The notes under the pieces were generated by a model, which did no database searches, was not told where the DNA came from, and saw nothing but the letters and a program-made list of their open reading frames with translations. Positions 44,043-53,240 of a DNA stretch of 64,000 bases are shown here, piece by piece. Source of the DNA: an uncultured Oscillospiraceae bacterium (lineage in GTDB: Bacteria; Bacillota; Clostridia; Oscillospirales; Oscillospiraceae); assembly GCA_944385445.1 (NCBI GenBank), contig CALWXF010000004.1:1-64000 (forward strand), in the 5' to 3' direction. The translations under genes and the position numbers were made by a program. Within the stretch, counting starts at the first letter, position 1, and each line of letters begins with the position of its first letter.

Positions 44043-44990
44043 TTACTGCTTTTCAATGGTGCTAATATTATATGCTTTATTGGTCAAATTGTCAACAATT
44101 TTTTGGAGGAATTCGTATGTACCACAAATTTTTGTGTTTGAAGCAAAGTATTCCTTATGTCGTACCACTCGCCCGTGTAAAAAATCAGACAATTCTTCAT
44201 ATCTCTTTTGCTTGGGAACAGGATTCATTAGCTTATCATACACATACAGCAGCACCACAATATCATGGGTAAATGCGGATTTCATATTGTTCGTTCGAGA
44301 GCTTTTCGAGATTCCCTCCATGGTCTTCAGCCACTGAACCACTTCGCTGGATACCTGCTTTGTTCCGTCCAATCTTCTGGAGAGATTATTGATGAGGCAA
44401 TTGCTATGTGCCGCTGCGTTCCGCAAATCACGAACGGTATTCATCAGTTTATGGTCTACAATTTTGACACCATATCGATTGCGATAAAAATGGCAAAAAT
44501 GAAGTAATGTACCAAAAGAAATCACTTCTACAAATACCCATATTGGAAAATCTGGCTCATACTTTTCAATCAGGTCATGACAGTAGTAACTGGATTTGTG
44601 GCTTTTTATCTGCTTGCGTACCTTTTCATTGGAACATAAGAAATCTTTGACCAGTTGATATCCATCTTCCCCTGGATTTTCTGTTACAAGATGGACTAGC
44701 CGTACTTTGATCGCATGTTCGATATCCAGGCACATTTTCATGATCAAGTACCTTAGATGCATATCTATGGTGGATAGTTCCCTTAAATACGCAAAATCCA
44801 AGCCAATATATTGCCCTTTTAGCCTTCCCTCTTGGCATTTGGAGTAATTCTCCCGATAAGCTGCCACTTTCATGTAGTAGCTGTGCTGAGCTAAAAAGGT
44901 TTTTGCCTCATCCTCTGTGATTGCGTTGAAGGTAATGCCCTTTGTCTTCATATGCTGGATTTGCTCATCTATGGATAACATCCGCTTCAT
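44043..44990 (-). CDS. Abi_2-family (AbiD/AbiF-like) abortive-infection protein
   Basis: 315 aa. It fits the Abi_2 family: MLSIDEQIQHMKTKGITF near the start, then AQHSYYMKVAAYRENY, and a HEPN RNase-type motif RNAAAH (Arg190 to His195, Rx4H). Related AbiD/AbiF proteins of lactococci abort phage infection, and HEPN proteins commonly cut RNA. It is A+T-rich and alone, between a bidirectional terminator and an unrelated importer operon. The ATG at 44990 has only a weak SD (GGTGATG); an in-frame ATG three codons later is possible. No antitoxin gene adjoins it. Confidence 0.82.
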   Translation of the reverse strand: MKRMLSIDEQIQHMKTKGITFNAITEDEAKTFLAQHSYYMKVAAYRENYSKCQEGRLKGQYIGLDFAYLRELSTIDMHLRYLIMKMCLDIEHAIKVRLVHLVTENPGEDGYQLVKDFLCSNEKVRKQIKSHKSSYYCHDLIEKYEPDFPIWVFVEVISFGTLLHFCHFYRNRYGVKIVDHKLMNTVRDLRNAAAHSNCLINNLSRRLDGTKQVSSEVVQWLKTMEGISKSSRTNNMKSAFTHDIVVLLYVYDKLMNPVPKQKRYEELSDFLHGRVVRHKEYFASNTKICGTYEFLQKIVDNLTNKAYNISTIEKQ

Positions 44991-45107
44991 TCTTACATCA
45001 CCAATTCATGAAATATGATATATTGTATCATATTTTGTCCCATGATAAAAGCTTCTAACTACCAAAACTTCCACACCCTTCGGAAAAGGTGTGGAAGTTT
45101 TTTGGTT

Positions 45108-46103
45108 TTATCGTTCCTCGCGGAAGTAATTGAGGCCCAGGGCCGCAGGCTGGCCGCTGTTCTTGCTCTTCTTCACCGAGGTGGCAATGAGCACCAGGGC
45201 GGTGATGATAAAGGGCAAGGCCTGGTACAGCTGAGAGGGCACCCCGGCCAGCCAGCCCAGGGGGCCGGGGAAGGCCATGGCCAGAGAGGGGCCGGACACC
45301 CGGAGGGTGTTGAAGAAGCCGAACACCACGGTGCCCACCATGGCGAAGGCGGGGCTCCAGTTGGCGAAGATGACCAGGGCCACGGCAATCCAGCCATAGC
45401 CGTTGATCCAGCAGCTGGAGGACAGAGAGCCGTTCATGTTCAGGCCCATGTAGTAGCCGCCAATGCCCATGATGCCGGAACCCAGGCAGATGTGCAGGTA
45501 CTTATAGCGGCGGACGTTGATGCCCACAGAGTCGGCGGCGGCGGGGTTTTCACCCACGGAGCGCAGCCGCAGCCCGGTGCGGGTGTACTTCAAGTACCAC
45601 CACATCACCAGGGCGATGACGATGCCCAGATACACCAGGATGTTGTGGTCAAAGAGCACCTCGCCCAGCACCGGGATGTTGGACAGACCCGGAATCGCCA
45701 GGTCGGCAAAGCCGTTTTGGATGTTGGCATAGTTGTTCATGGCGGGCCAACTCACCGCCTTCACGCCGTTGCCCACGAAGAAGAACACGCCCAGGCCGAA
45801 GGTGGTGATGGTCAGACCGGTGATGTTCTGGTTGGCCTGGAAGGTGACGGTGAGCACGGCGAAGATGAGGCCGCACAGGGCGGCGGTGAGGAAGGCCACC
45901 AGCACGCCCACCACCATGGAGTTGGCGTAGCAGCCCAGGATATAGCCGAAGATGGCGCCCACGGCCATGGTGCCCTCCACGCCCAGGTTCAGGCTGCCCG
46001 ACTTCTCAATGGTGATCTCTCCCACGGTGCCGTAGAGCAGAGGGATGTTGTACACAATGATGTTGTGGAGGAATGTGGTGACAATGTTCAGCTTATCATC
46101 CAT
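45108..46103 (-). CDS. BMP-type nucleoside ABC transporter, permease 2
   Basis: A 331-aa inner-membrane permease with about nine helices, of the branched-chain/sugar permease superfamily (YufQ/NupQ type). The characteristic EKSGSLNLGVEGTMAVGA block lies near residue 38, and RSVGENPAAADSVGI follows later. AAGGAGG lies upstream of the ATG at 46103, and the gene overlaps permease 1 by 8 nt. It pairs with permease 1 and the double ATPase. Last gene of the unit. Confidence 0.9.
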   Translation of the reverse strand: MDDKLNIVTTFLHNIIVYNIPLLYGTVGEITIEKSGSLNLGVEGTMAVGAIFGYILGCYANSMVVGVLVAFLTAALCGLIFAVLTVTFQANQNITGLTITTFGLGVFFFVGNGVKAVSWPAMNNYANIQNGFADLAIPGLSNIPVLGEVLFDHNILVYLGIVIALVMWWYLKYTRTGLRLRSVGENPAAADSVGINVRRYKYLHICLGSGIMGIGGYYMGLNMNGSLSSSCWINGYGWIAVALVIFANWSPAFAMVGTVVFGFFNTLRVSGPSLAMAFPGPLGWLAGVPSQLYQALPFIITALVLIATSVKKSKNSGQPAALGLNYFREER

Positions 46104-47205
46104 GGCGCTCCACCTCCTTTTTGGCGATGACCACACGGAAGCGTGTGAAGAAGTCCGCCGCCAGCACCAGGAACAGGATGACGCCCTGGAGCATGTCGGC
46201 AAAGCTGGAATCCACCGAGGCAAAGGTGGCGGCAGCGGCGGTGGAGCCGTATTGCAGCACCCCGATGAGGGCGGACACCAGGAAGATGCCCACGGTGCTC
46301 AGCTTGGCCAGCCAGGCCACAATGATGCCGGTCCAGCCCACATCGTCGGTGATGGAGGCGGACAGGATTCCGGCGGTACCCACCTTGAAGGCGGCGGCCA
46401 GGCCGATGAGGCAGGCGGAGAGGAACACGGTGCGCAGCACGATGGCGCTGACCTTCATGCCTGCATACCGGGCAGTGCCCATGGAGTCGCCCACCACGGC
46501 GATCTCATAGCCCTGCTTGGTGCGCTTGAGGTAGACGTACACCAGCACGCCAATGAGAACGGTGATGATCACGCAGATGTTCAGCCCGAACTTGCCCAGC
46601 AGAATCCGGGGAAAGGACACCATGGAGGTGAAGCTGGCAAAGGTGGGACGGGCAGACTCTGCGCTCAAAAAGAAGTTCCAATCCGCCTTGGTCTCCCCCA
46701 GGAAGGTGAGGAAGTACAGGGCGATGTAGTTGAGCATCAGGGTGAGCAGGGTCTCGTTGGTGCCGAACTTCACCTTCAGCGCAGCCACAAACAGGCCCAG
46801 CAGTCCGGCGGCCACCATGGCGGCCAGGCACATCAGAAGCAGCACCACCGGAGTGGGCAGCACGGGCCCGGCTTGAAAGGCCACCGCAGCGGCGGCAATG
46901 GCGCCCACAATGAACTGGCCCTCGCCGCCGATGTTCCAAAACCGCATCTTAAAGGCCAGAGACAGACCCAGTGCGGTGAGAATCAGAGGCACCAGGATTT
47001 TCAGGTAGTTTTCTGCCGCCTTATAGGCGATCTTGTTGCCCACCATGCCCATGGTGAACATTTTGAAGTAGTATTCCAGGGGGTTGACGCCCATGGCCAG
47101 CAGCACCAGGCCGCCCAGCACCAGGGCCAACGCCACCGCTCCCACAATGAGGAGGATTTTTTTGAGCAGCGGGCAGTCCTCCCGCTTGACGATGTGCACA
47201 CGCAT
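46096..47205 (-). CDS. BMP-type nucleoside ABC transporter, permease 1
   Basis: A 369-aa multi-helix permease (YufP/NupP type). FWNIGGEGQFIVGA is the family block, and TNETLLTLMLNYIALYFL and GYEIAVVGDS follow. GGAGAAG precedes the ATG at 47205, 3 nt after the ATPase stop. It forms the channel with permease 2. Confidence 0.9.
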   Translation of the reverse strand: MRVHIVKREDCPLLKKILLIVGAVALALVLGGLVLLAMGVNPLEYYFKMFTMGMVGNKIAYKAAENYLKILVPLILTALGLSLAFKMRFWNIGGEGQFIVGAIAAAAVAFQAGPVLPTPVVLLLMCLAAMVAAGLLGLFVAALKVKFGTNETLLTLMLNYIALYFLTFLGETKADWNFFLSAESARPTFASFTSMVSFPRILLGKFGLNICVIITVLIGVLVYVYLKRTKQGYEIAVVGDSMGTARYAGMKVSAIVLRTVFLSACLIGLAAAFKVGTAGILSASITDDVGWTGIIVAWLAKLSTVGIFLVSALIGVLQYGSTAAAATFASVDSSFADMLQGVILFLVLAADFFTRFRVVIAKKEVERHG

Positions 47206-47208
47206 GGC

Positions 47209-48789
47209 TTACTTCTCCTCCCCTTTCTCTTGGAATAAGCTGTCGGCGGCGTAGCCGGCAGGCTTGTCCTCGTACTTGTGGGTCAGGTCCAGGCTGCCCG
47301 TCATCATCAGGCCCAGCTCCTCCTTGGTGGTCTTGTGGGCGTGGACCACGCCCATGACCTTGCCGTGACACAGCACCAGGATTTTATCACACAGGGCCAT
47401 CATCACGTCCAAATCCTCGCCCACGAAGAGGATGCCCACGCCGCTCTTCTTCTGCTCGTTTAGGATGTTGTAGATGGCGTAGGAGGAGTGGATGTCCAGG
47501 CCTCGCACCGGGTATGCGGTGACGATGACGTTGGGACCTGCCTTGATCTCTCGGCCCAGCAGCACCTTCTGCACGTTGCCGCCGGAGAGCCGGCGCACCG
47601 GGGTCTCGGTGGAGGGTGTCACCACCCCCAGCTCCTCAATCACCCGCTGGGCGTCCTCCCGGCCCGCCTTCCGGTCCACAAAGGGGCCCTTGGCGTCGTT
47701 GTAGTTCTTCAAGATCATGTTGTCCGTGATGGACATGGAGGGGGCCAGGCCCATGCCCAGACGGTCCTCGGGGATGAAGGACATGGAGATGCCCTTGGCC
47801 AGAATCTCCTTAGGGCTGAGGCCTACAATGTTCTCGCCCTTGTGGATCATCTTGCCCGACTCAATGGGGCGTAATCCGGCAATGGCCTCGCACAGCTCCT
47901 TCTGGCCGCATCCGGCGATGCCCGCCACGCCCAGCATCTCGCCGCCTCGGATGTAGAAGCTGACGTTGTCGATGGCCACGTTGCCCTCGTCGCTGCGGAT
48001 GGTGAGGTCCCGAATCTCCAGCAGCGGCTTGAGCTTCTCCATCTTGGGCCGCTCAATGTTCAAATCGATCTTGTGCCCCACCATCCACTCGGTGAGCTCC
48101 TGCTCGTTGGTATCCTTGGTGTCCACGGTGGTGATATACTCGCCCTTGCGGAGGATGGCCACCCGGTCGGAGATGTCCATCACCTCATTGAGCTTGTGGG
48201 TGATGATGATGATGGAGTGGCCCTCGTCCCGCATCCGGCGGAGCACGCCGAAGAGCTTTTCGATCTCCTGGACGGTGAGCACGGCGGTGGGCTCGTCCAG
48301 AATGATGACCTTGGCCCCGTAGTACAGCACCTTGATGATCTCCAGGGTCTGCTTTTCGGACACCGCCATGTTGCACACCTGCTTGCGGGGGTCCAGGTCG
48401 AAGCCGAACTTTTTGGTCATCTCCTCGATTTTGCGGTAGCGGTCTTTTTTCAGCACAAAGCCCGCCTCCTGGGCCCCCATCCAGATGTTATCGGCGGCGG
48501 AGAACACATCCACCAGCTTGAAGTGCTGGTGGACCATGCCGATGCCCAGCCGCTTGGCGTCCTGGGGGGAGGAAATGGTCACGGGCTGGCCGTCCACCAG
48601 AATGGTGCCGCTGTCGGGGGTGTAGATGCCGGACAGCATGTTCATCAAGGTGGTCTTGCCCGACCCGTTCTCTCCCAACAGGGAGAGAATCTCTCCTTTT
48701 CGGAGATTCAGGTTGACGTTGTGGTTGGCCACCACCGGACCGAAGGTCTTGGTGATGCCACGAAGTTCCACGGCATATTCTTCTGCCAT
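47209..48789 (-). CDS. BMP-type nucleoside ABC transporter, ATP-binding protein
   Basis: 526 aa with two fused ABC domains (YufO/NupO, RbsA-like). The first has Walker A GENGSGKTTLMN and Walker B VIILDEPTAVL. The second has a degenerate P-loop (GIAGCGQKELCEAI) and signature LSGGNVQKVLLGREI, with Walker B weak, as is usual for these tandem subunits. The start at 48789 is set by AAGGAGG; an open frame reaches to 49077 only because repeat B3 lacks stops there, and it is rejected. First gene of the three-gene transporter unit. Confidence 0.93.
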   Translation of the reverse strand: MAEEYAVELRGITKTFGPVVANHNVNLNLRKGEILSLLGENGSGKTTLMNMLSGIYTPDSGTILVDGQPVTISSPQDAKRLGIGMVHQHFKLVDVFSAADNIWMGAQEAGFVLKKDRYRKIEEMTKKFGFDLDPRKQVCNMAVSEKQTLEIIKVLYYGAKVIILDEPTAVLTVQEIEKLFGVLRRMRDEGHSIIIITHKLNEVMDISDRVAILRKGEYITTVDTKDTNEQELTEWMVGHKIDLNIERPKMEKLKPLLEIRDLTIRSDEGNVAIDNVSFYIRGGEMLGVAGIAGCGQKELCEAIAGLRPIESGKMIHKGENIVGLSPKEILAKGISMSFIPEDRLGMGLAPSMSITDNMILKNYNDAKGPFVDRKAGREDAQRVIEELGVVTPSTETPVRRLSGGNVQKVLLGREIKAGPNVIVTAYPVRGLDIHSSYAIYNILNEQKKSGVGILFVGEDLDVMMALCDKILVLCHGKVMGVVHAHKTTKEELGLMMTGSLDLTHKYEDKPAGYAADSLFQEKGEEK

Positions 48790-48894
48790 GCAATCTGCCT
48801 CCTTCTCTCTTGGTTGAAGTTCGCTTTTTCCCATTCCCCACCAGCGGGGTGGGAACCAGGAAAAAGAAAACTTACAGGTTTGTGCCGGAGAAAA

Positions 48895-49165
48895 GCCTCC
48901 CTTGTGTAAAGGGAGGTGGCCCGGCATTACGGGGCCCCCGCCGAAGCCCAGCACAAGTGGGTTCGGTGGGGAGAGGAGGTGCGACGGCGTGAGCGAGACT
49001 TGCCCCGCCTCCCAGGGGCGAGGCGAGAGATACACAGTCCGCACCGACGAGACGGAGGGATTGACAGGACAAGCCATCCTATTTTTGCTTGTCCTTTGTG
49101 CTCCCCAGTACAGACAATCCCTCAGTCAGCCTTGCGGCTGACAGCTCCCTTTACACAAGGGAGCC
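48895..49165 (+). repeat. Family B repeat, copy 3 (complete)
   Basis: The most complete B copy. The left half runs from GCCTCCCTTGTGTAAAGGGAGG to GACGGAGGGATTG, an apparently unrelated spacer carries GGACAAG...CTTGTCC, and the right half runs from CAATCCCTCAGTCAGC to CCCTTTACACAAGGGAGCC. It separates the binding-protein gene from the ATPase gene of the same transporter. Confidence 0.88.
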
Positions 49166-49190
49166 AAAGGGCACAGCCCTCTCAGCTCTA

Positions 49191-49236
49191 CAAAATCAAA
49201 ATCCGGGCCTGCCGGATTTAACCGGCCGGCCCGGAT
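49191..49236 (-). terminator. Terminator of the BMP lipoprotein gene
   Basis: On the minus strand ATCCGGGCCGGCCGG pairs with CCGGCAGGCCCGGAT (one mismatch), followed by TTTGATTTTG. Confidence 0.82.
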
Positions 49237-49267
49237 GAATCGGGTCTTGCTGGGAGAGGGCTGGGTC

Positions 49268-50491
49268 TTAGCCCACCTTCACGCCCTCCACAAAGTAGTT
49301 CATGGTACCGGTGATGACGGAGTCCTCCACGCTCTTGCCGCCGGCGGGCACGATCTCCTTGCCGTCGTTGGTCTTCAGAGCGGAGTCGGTCTGGGTGATG
49401 GTGACAGTGCCGTCCTCATTCTTGGTGTAGGACAGCTTCACGCCGGAGAACACGTCCCACTCACCGGTGGCCAGCAGGTCCACGATGGCGTCCAGGTAAG
49501 CCTGGGTGTCGGGGGCGCAGTTGTCGCTGAGCTCGGACACGCCCACCAGGCCCTTGACCAGGCCCTCGTAGTAGGCGGGGCCGCCCATGGCGGTGACGAA
49601 GTTCTCAGCGCCGCCGCAGGTCATGGCGGTCTCAATGGCGGTCTTGTAGTACACATCCCAGTTCCACACAGCGGCGGTGAGGTGGGCCTTGGGGGCGTCC
49701 ACGGTCATGTCGGAGTTGTAGCCGCAGCCGAACACGCCGGCCTTCTCCGCAGCGATCTGGGGCTGAGCGGAGTCACAGTGCTGGGCGATAATGCCGCAGT
49801 CATAGCTGTTGATGAGCTCCTCGGCAAAGGCGTACTCGTTCTGCTCGTCGCTCCAGGCGCCCAGCTCCTTGACGTACACGGTGGCGTCGGGGTTCACGGA
49901 CTGCACACCCAGGGCGAAGCCGTTGATGCCGGAGCAGGTCTCGGCGTACTCGGTGTCGAAGGCGGAGACGTAGCCCACGTTATTGTTGCCGGTCTCCAGG
50001 CTCTTCAAACCAGCGGCCACGCCGGTGAGGTAGCGGGCCTGGTAGATGCGGCCGAAGTAGTTGTTGAAGTTGGTCTCGTTGGACAGGTAGCCAGTGGCGT
50101 GGGAGAAGATCACCTCGGGGTACTCCTCAGCCTTGGCGTTCATGGCGTTGAGGTAGTTAAAGGAGATACCAAAGATGATATCACAGCCCTCACCCACCAG
50201 GGTGTCCACAGCAGCGGCCACCTTGTCGTCCTCCTCGGGCACCTCGTCCACGATGACCAGCTGGCTGTCAGGGTCCAGGCCCAGCTCGTCCATGGCGGTG
50301 GTAATGCCCTTGTGGTGGGCGTAGGTGTAACCGGCGGTGTCGGTCTTCTTGTTGATATAGATGGCGCCCACCTTAAAGTCACTGTCAGCGGTGCCGGAGT
50401 TGGAGCTCTTGGGGTCGCTGTTTCCGCCGCAGGCGGCCAGGCTCAGCGCCATCACGCCAGCCATCACCAGGGCAAGGATACGCTTTTTCAT
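49268..50491 (-). CDS. BMP-family substrate-binding lipoprotein
   Basis: 407 aa. The lipoprotein signal is KKRILALVMAGVMALSLAAC with the lipobox Cys. The mature part is a periplasmic-binding-protein fold of the BMP/PnrA family (FKVGAIYINKKTDTAGYTYA, DIIFGISFNYLNAM, YVSAFDTEYAETCSGINGF). These proteins usually bind purine nucleosides, in agreement with the adjacent xpt and the YufOPQ-like permeases. TAAGGAGG precedes the ATG. It has its own terminator, so much more binding protein than ATPase or permease is likely made. Confidence 0.93.
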   Translation of the reverse strand: MKKRILALVMAGVMALSLAACGGNSDPKSSNSGTADSDFKVGAIYINKKTDTAGYTYAHHKGITTAMDELGLDPDSQLVIVDEVPEEDDKVAAAVDTLVGEGCDIIFGISFNYLNAMNAKAEEYPEVIFSHATGYLSNETNFNNYFGRIYQARYLTGVAAGLKSLETGNNNVGYVSAFDTEYAETCSGINGFALGVQSVNPDATVYVKELGAWSDEQNEYAFAEELINSYDCGIIAQHCDSAQPQIAAEKAGVFGCGYNSDMTVDAPKAHLTAAVWNWDVYYKTAIETAMTCGGAENFVTAMGGPAYYEGLVKGLVGVSELSDNCAPDTQAYLDAIVDLLATGEWDVFSGVKLSYTKNEDGTVTITQTDSALKTNDGKEIVPAGGKSVEDSVITGTMNYFVEGVKVG

Positions 50492-50534
50492 AGGTTTTGT
50501 TCCTCCTTAAAATATCCCATGTTTGATTCCTACG

Positions 50535-50551
50535 ATTATTTCAAAAAAGGC
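50535..50551 (-). terminator. Short hairpin between xpt and the BMP gene
   Basis: AAAAGGC/GCCTTTT with a GTC loop and extra T's on the minus strand. The stem is only 7 bp, so termination would be partial. Confidence 0.45.
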
Positions 50552-50570
50552 GTCGCCTTTTGAGAAACCT

Positions 50571-51140
50571 TTAGCAAAACTCGATGCCTTTGGAGCTCAT
50601 GGACTTGATGCGGGCCAGAGACTCCACCCGCACACCCATGGAGCGGATGAGATCGCCCCCGGGCTGGAAGGCCTTCTCCACGGCAATGCCAGCCCCCACC
50701 AGAGTGGCGCCGGAATCCCGCACCAGCTTGATGAGGCCCTGGAGCGCCGCCCCATTGGCCAAAAAGTCGTCGATGAGGAGCACCCGGTCCCCGGGGCCTA
50801 AAAACTTCTTGGACACGATGATGTCGTACACCCGGCCATGGGTGAAGGACTCCACCTGGGCGGAGTACACCTCCCCGGCGATGTTCTTGGTCTTATTCTT
50901 CTTGGCAAAGAGCACCGGAACGCCAAACTGCTGGGCCACCACACAGGCAATGCCAATGCCGGAGGCCTCAATGGTGAGGATTTTCGTCACATGGTCGCCG
51001 GCAAACAACCGTGCCCACTCCTTGCCCATCTCTGCAAAGAGTCCCACGTCCATCTGATGGTTGAGGAAGCTGTCCACCTTTAATACGTCTTCGCCCTCCA
51101 TAACCCCGTCTTCCAGAATGCGCTGTTCCAACAGTTTCAC
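50571..51140 (-). CDS. xpt: Xanthine phosphoribosyltransferase
   Basis: 189 aa. It salvages xanthine with PRPP to XMP. The PRPP loop is [17 protein letters not shown] and the base-site region is [11 protein letters not shown]. The N-terminal [12 protein letters not shown] is the family start. The initiation codon is GTG at 51140, behind GAGGAGCG. The BMP lipoprotein gene lies 80 bp downstream on the same strand, suggesting a purine uptake and salvage unit. I looked for a purine riboswitch in the leader and did not find its core. Confidence 0.95.
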   Translation of the reverse strand: MKLLEQRILEDGVMEGEDVLKVDSFLNHQMDVGLFAEMGKEWARLFAGDHVTKILTIEASGIGIACVVAQQFGVPVLFAKKNKTKNIAGEVYSAQVESFTHGRVYDIIVSKKFLGPGDRVLLIDDFLANGAALQGLIKLVRDSGATLVGAGIAVEKAFQPGGDLIRSMGVRVESLARIKSMSSKGIEFC

Positions 51141-51263
51141 CGCTCTTCGCTCCTCTCTCTCTGATCATTTCACCGGGAATTCACCCCGGAACAGAAATAA
51201 GACACCTGATATTTTAGCAAAAAATCTTCCGCTGTTCCATTCTATTTTTTGCACATATCTTCC

Positions 51264-51292
51264 TTGTTGTCAAGTGTTATTTCTGGTAGAAT
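51264..51292 (+). promoter_or_regulatory. Promoter of the YitT-family gene
   Basis: TTGTTG (51264-51269), 17 bp, TAGAAT (51287-51292) with TGG before it. On the other strand an extended -10 (TGCTAAAAT, about 51215-51223) may serve xpt. Confidence 0.55.
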
Positions 51293-51379
51293 ATTTACAC
51301 TTTAGAAAGGTAATCAACAAATTGTAGAACAGGTCCCAAATTCGCCCAATTTCACCCGACAGAAAGGGGTACGACGCCC

Positions 51380-52231
51380 ATGAAAGTGAAACAATTCTTG
51401 ACGGAATATGCCCTGCTCACCCTGGGCACCGCTCTGGTGGCCATGGGTACCTACTTTTTCAAATTTCCCAATCACTTCTCCACCGGAGGGGTGACGGGCA
51501 TCGCCGTCATCCTCTCCTCCATCTTCCCTGCGGTGAGCTCCTCCCTGTTTGCCTCGGTCATCAACGTGGCCTTCCTCCTGCTGGGCTTTGGGGTACTCAA
51601 CCGGGGCTTCGGGGTGCGCACCGTGTACTGCTCCCTCCTCTTCTCCGGGATGCTGGCCGGGCTGGAGTGGCTGGTGCCCCTGTCCAGCCCCCTCACCGAC
51701 GAGAAGCTGCTGGAGCTGTTCTTCGGCGTCATCCTCCCCGCCCTGGGCTCCGCCATTCTCTTCAACACCCAGGGCTCCACCGGCGGCACCGATATCCTGG
51801 CCATGATACTGAAAAAATTTACCAGTTTGGACATCGGCATGGCCCTGCTCTATGTGGATGTCCTCGTCGCCGGGTCCACCCTTGTTTTGATTGACATTGA
51901 GACGGGCCTCTTTTCCCTGCTGGGCCTGGTGTTGAAGTCGGTGCTGGTGGACTCGGTGATTGAATCTCTCAACCGGAAAAAGAGCTTCATTCTGGTGACC
52001 TCCTGTCCGGAGGAGGTGTGCGACTTCATCACCCACACCCTCCACCGCTCCGCCACCTTCTGGAAGGGGGAGGGCGCCTACTCCCATCAGGACAAGTGGG
52101 TGGTGCTCACCGCCCTGTCCCGGGCCCAGGCGGTGGCTCTGCGCCGCCACCTGAAGAGTGTGGACCCCCACGCCTTCATGCTCATCACCAACTCCAGCGA
52201 GATCTTCGGCAAGGGCTTCCTCCGAGCCTGA
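51380..52231 (+). CDS. YitT-family membrane protein
   Basis: 283 aa. Five to six N-terminal helices with FPNHFSTGGVTGIAVILS and FNTQGSTGGTDILAMIL (YitT repeats), then a C-terminal DUF2179 domain (RSATFWKGEGAYSHQDKWVV to FMLITNSSEIFGKGF). The family is common in Firmicutes, and its transported solute is not established. AGAAAGGGGTACG precedes the ATG. It lies upstream of noc with a separate weak promoter between. Confidence 0.9.
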   Translation: MKVKQFLTEYALLTLGTALVAMGTYFFKFPNHFSTGGVTGIAVILSSIFPAVSSSLFASVINVAFLLLGFGVLNRGFGVRTVYCSLLFSGMLAGLEWLVPLSSPLTDEKLLELFFGVILPALGSAILFNTQGSTGGTDILAMILKKFTSLDIGMALLYVDVLVAGSTLVLIDIETGLFSLLGLVLKSVLVDSVIESLNRKKSFILVTSCPEEVCDFITHTLHRSATFWKGEGAYSHQDKWVVLTALSRAQAVALRRHLKSVDPHAFMLITNSSEIFGKGFLRA

Positions 52232-52287
52232 CTCACATAAGTGCCATTCCCCATCCCAGACTCCGACAGAATTTTTCCACACCTTCG

Positions 52288-52296
52288 TGCTACAAT
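52288..52296 (+). promoter_or_regulatory. Extended -10 upstream of noc
   Basis: TGCTACAAT without a good -35; about 50 bp before the noc start. Confidence 0.4.
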
Positions 52297-52344
52297 GTGG
52301 AAAAATACAGGGAAACCTGCGTTTCCCCAGGAGGCAGATGAGGA

Positions 52345-53142
52345 ATGGCACTTTTTTTAAAGGACAAACGGCAGGTGCTCAACCTGCCCGTGGATCACAT
52401 CCACCCCAACCCCAACCAGCCCCGGAGCATCTTCTCCCAGGCGGAGCTGCAAGAGCTGTCCGACTCCATCGTGCAGCTGGGCATCTTACAGCCCCTGTCG
52501 GTGCGGAAGGTGGGCAACGAGTGGGAGCTCATCTCCGGGGAGCGGCGGCTGCGGGCGGCCCAGATGGCGGGGATGACCATGGTGCCCTGCCTGGTGGTGC
52601 AGACGGATGAGGAGACCTCCTCCCTGCTGGCCCTGGTGGAGAACATCCAGCGGCGCAACCTGGACGTGTGGGAAGAGGCCATCGCCCTGCGCCGCCTCAT
52701 CACCCTCCACCACATGTCCCAGGACGAGGTGGCCCGGCGGGTGGGCAAGAGCCAGTCTGCGGTGGCCAACAAGCTGCGGCTATTAAAGCTGCCCCCCGAC
52801 GTCATCGACATTCTCCGCCAGGCCCAGCTCACCGAGCGACACGCCCGGGCACTGCTGCGGCTGGACAATGGAGAGGACCAGCGCAAGGCCGCCCAGTACA
52901 TCGTCCGCAACAACCTCACGGTGGCCCAGTCGGAGGCGTACATCTCCAAGCTGTGCCAGGACACCAAGGCCAAGCAGCCCCCCTCCCCCATCTTGCGCAT
53001 CAAGGATGTGCGGCTGTTTCTCAACACCCTGCGCCGCTCGGTGAATCTCATGGAGGCGGCGGGGCTGCACACCCAGTGTACCAAGGAGGAAGTGGAGGAT
53101 GGGGTGAAGGTGACCATCCACATTCAGAAACCTACAGAATAA
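52345..53142 (+). CDS. noc: ParB-like nucleoid occlusion protein (Noc-type)
   Basis: 265 aa. A ParB/Spo0J paralogue. The CTP-binding ParB motifs are HPNPNQPRSIF and SGERRLRAAQMAG, the helix-turn-helix is MSQDEVARRVGKSQSAVANK, and the C-terminus is a dimerisation region. Position (before parA/parB, beside yitT and near rsmG) and the lack of its own ParA point to Noc. Noc stops Z-ring assembly over the chromosome after binding its own sites, which I did not see in the window. It could instead be a second ParB. Confidence 0.8.
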   Translation: MALFLKDKRQVLNLPVDHIHPNPNQPRSIFSQAELQELSDSIVQLGILQPLSVRKVGNEWELISGERRLRAAQMAGMTMVPCLVVQTDEETSSLLALVENIQRRNLDVWEEAIALRRLITLHHMSQDEVARRVGKSQSAVANKLRLLKLPPDVIDILRQAQLTERHARALLRLDNGEDQRKAAQYIVRNNLTVAQSEAYISKLCQDTKAKQPPSPILRIKDVRLFLNTLRRSVNLMEAAGLHTQCTKEEVEDGVKVTIHIQKPTE

Positions 53143-53146
53143 GAGG

Positions 53147-53182
53147 ACACGCCGTCCCGGGCTCGGGGCGGCGTGTTTCTTA
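53147..53182 (+). terminator. Terminator of noc
   Basis: ACACGCCG.CCCG pairs with CGGG.CGGCGTGT, followed by TTCTTATT. Confidence 0.8.
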
Positions 53183-53240
53183 TTCCTTATATATAATTAT
53201 ATACCTGACTGAGAGATTGCCCCTCTAACCGCCCAAGTCT

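Noticed and set aside
48790-49077. N-terminal extension of the nucleoside importer ATPase through repeat B3
   Set aside because: The repeat happens to be open in this frame; the real start at 48789 has a strong SD and the normal ATPase N-terminus.
51141-51300. Purine riboswitch upstream of xpt
   Set aside because: The conserved purine riboswitch core and loop motifs are not visible on the minus strand; only an A+T-rich leader with an extended -10 is seen.
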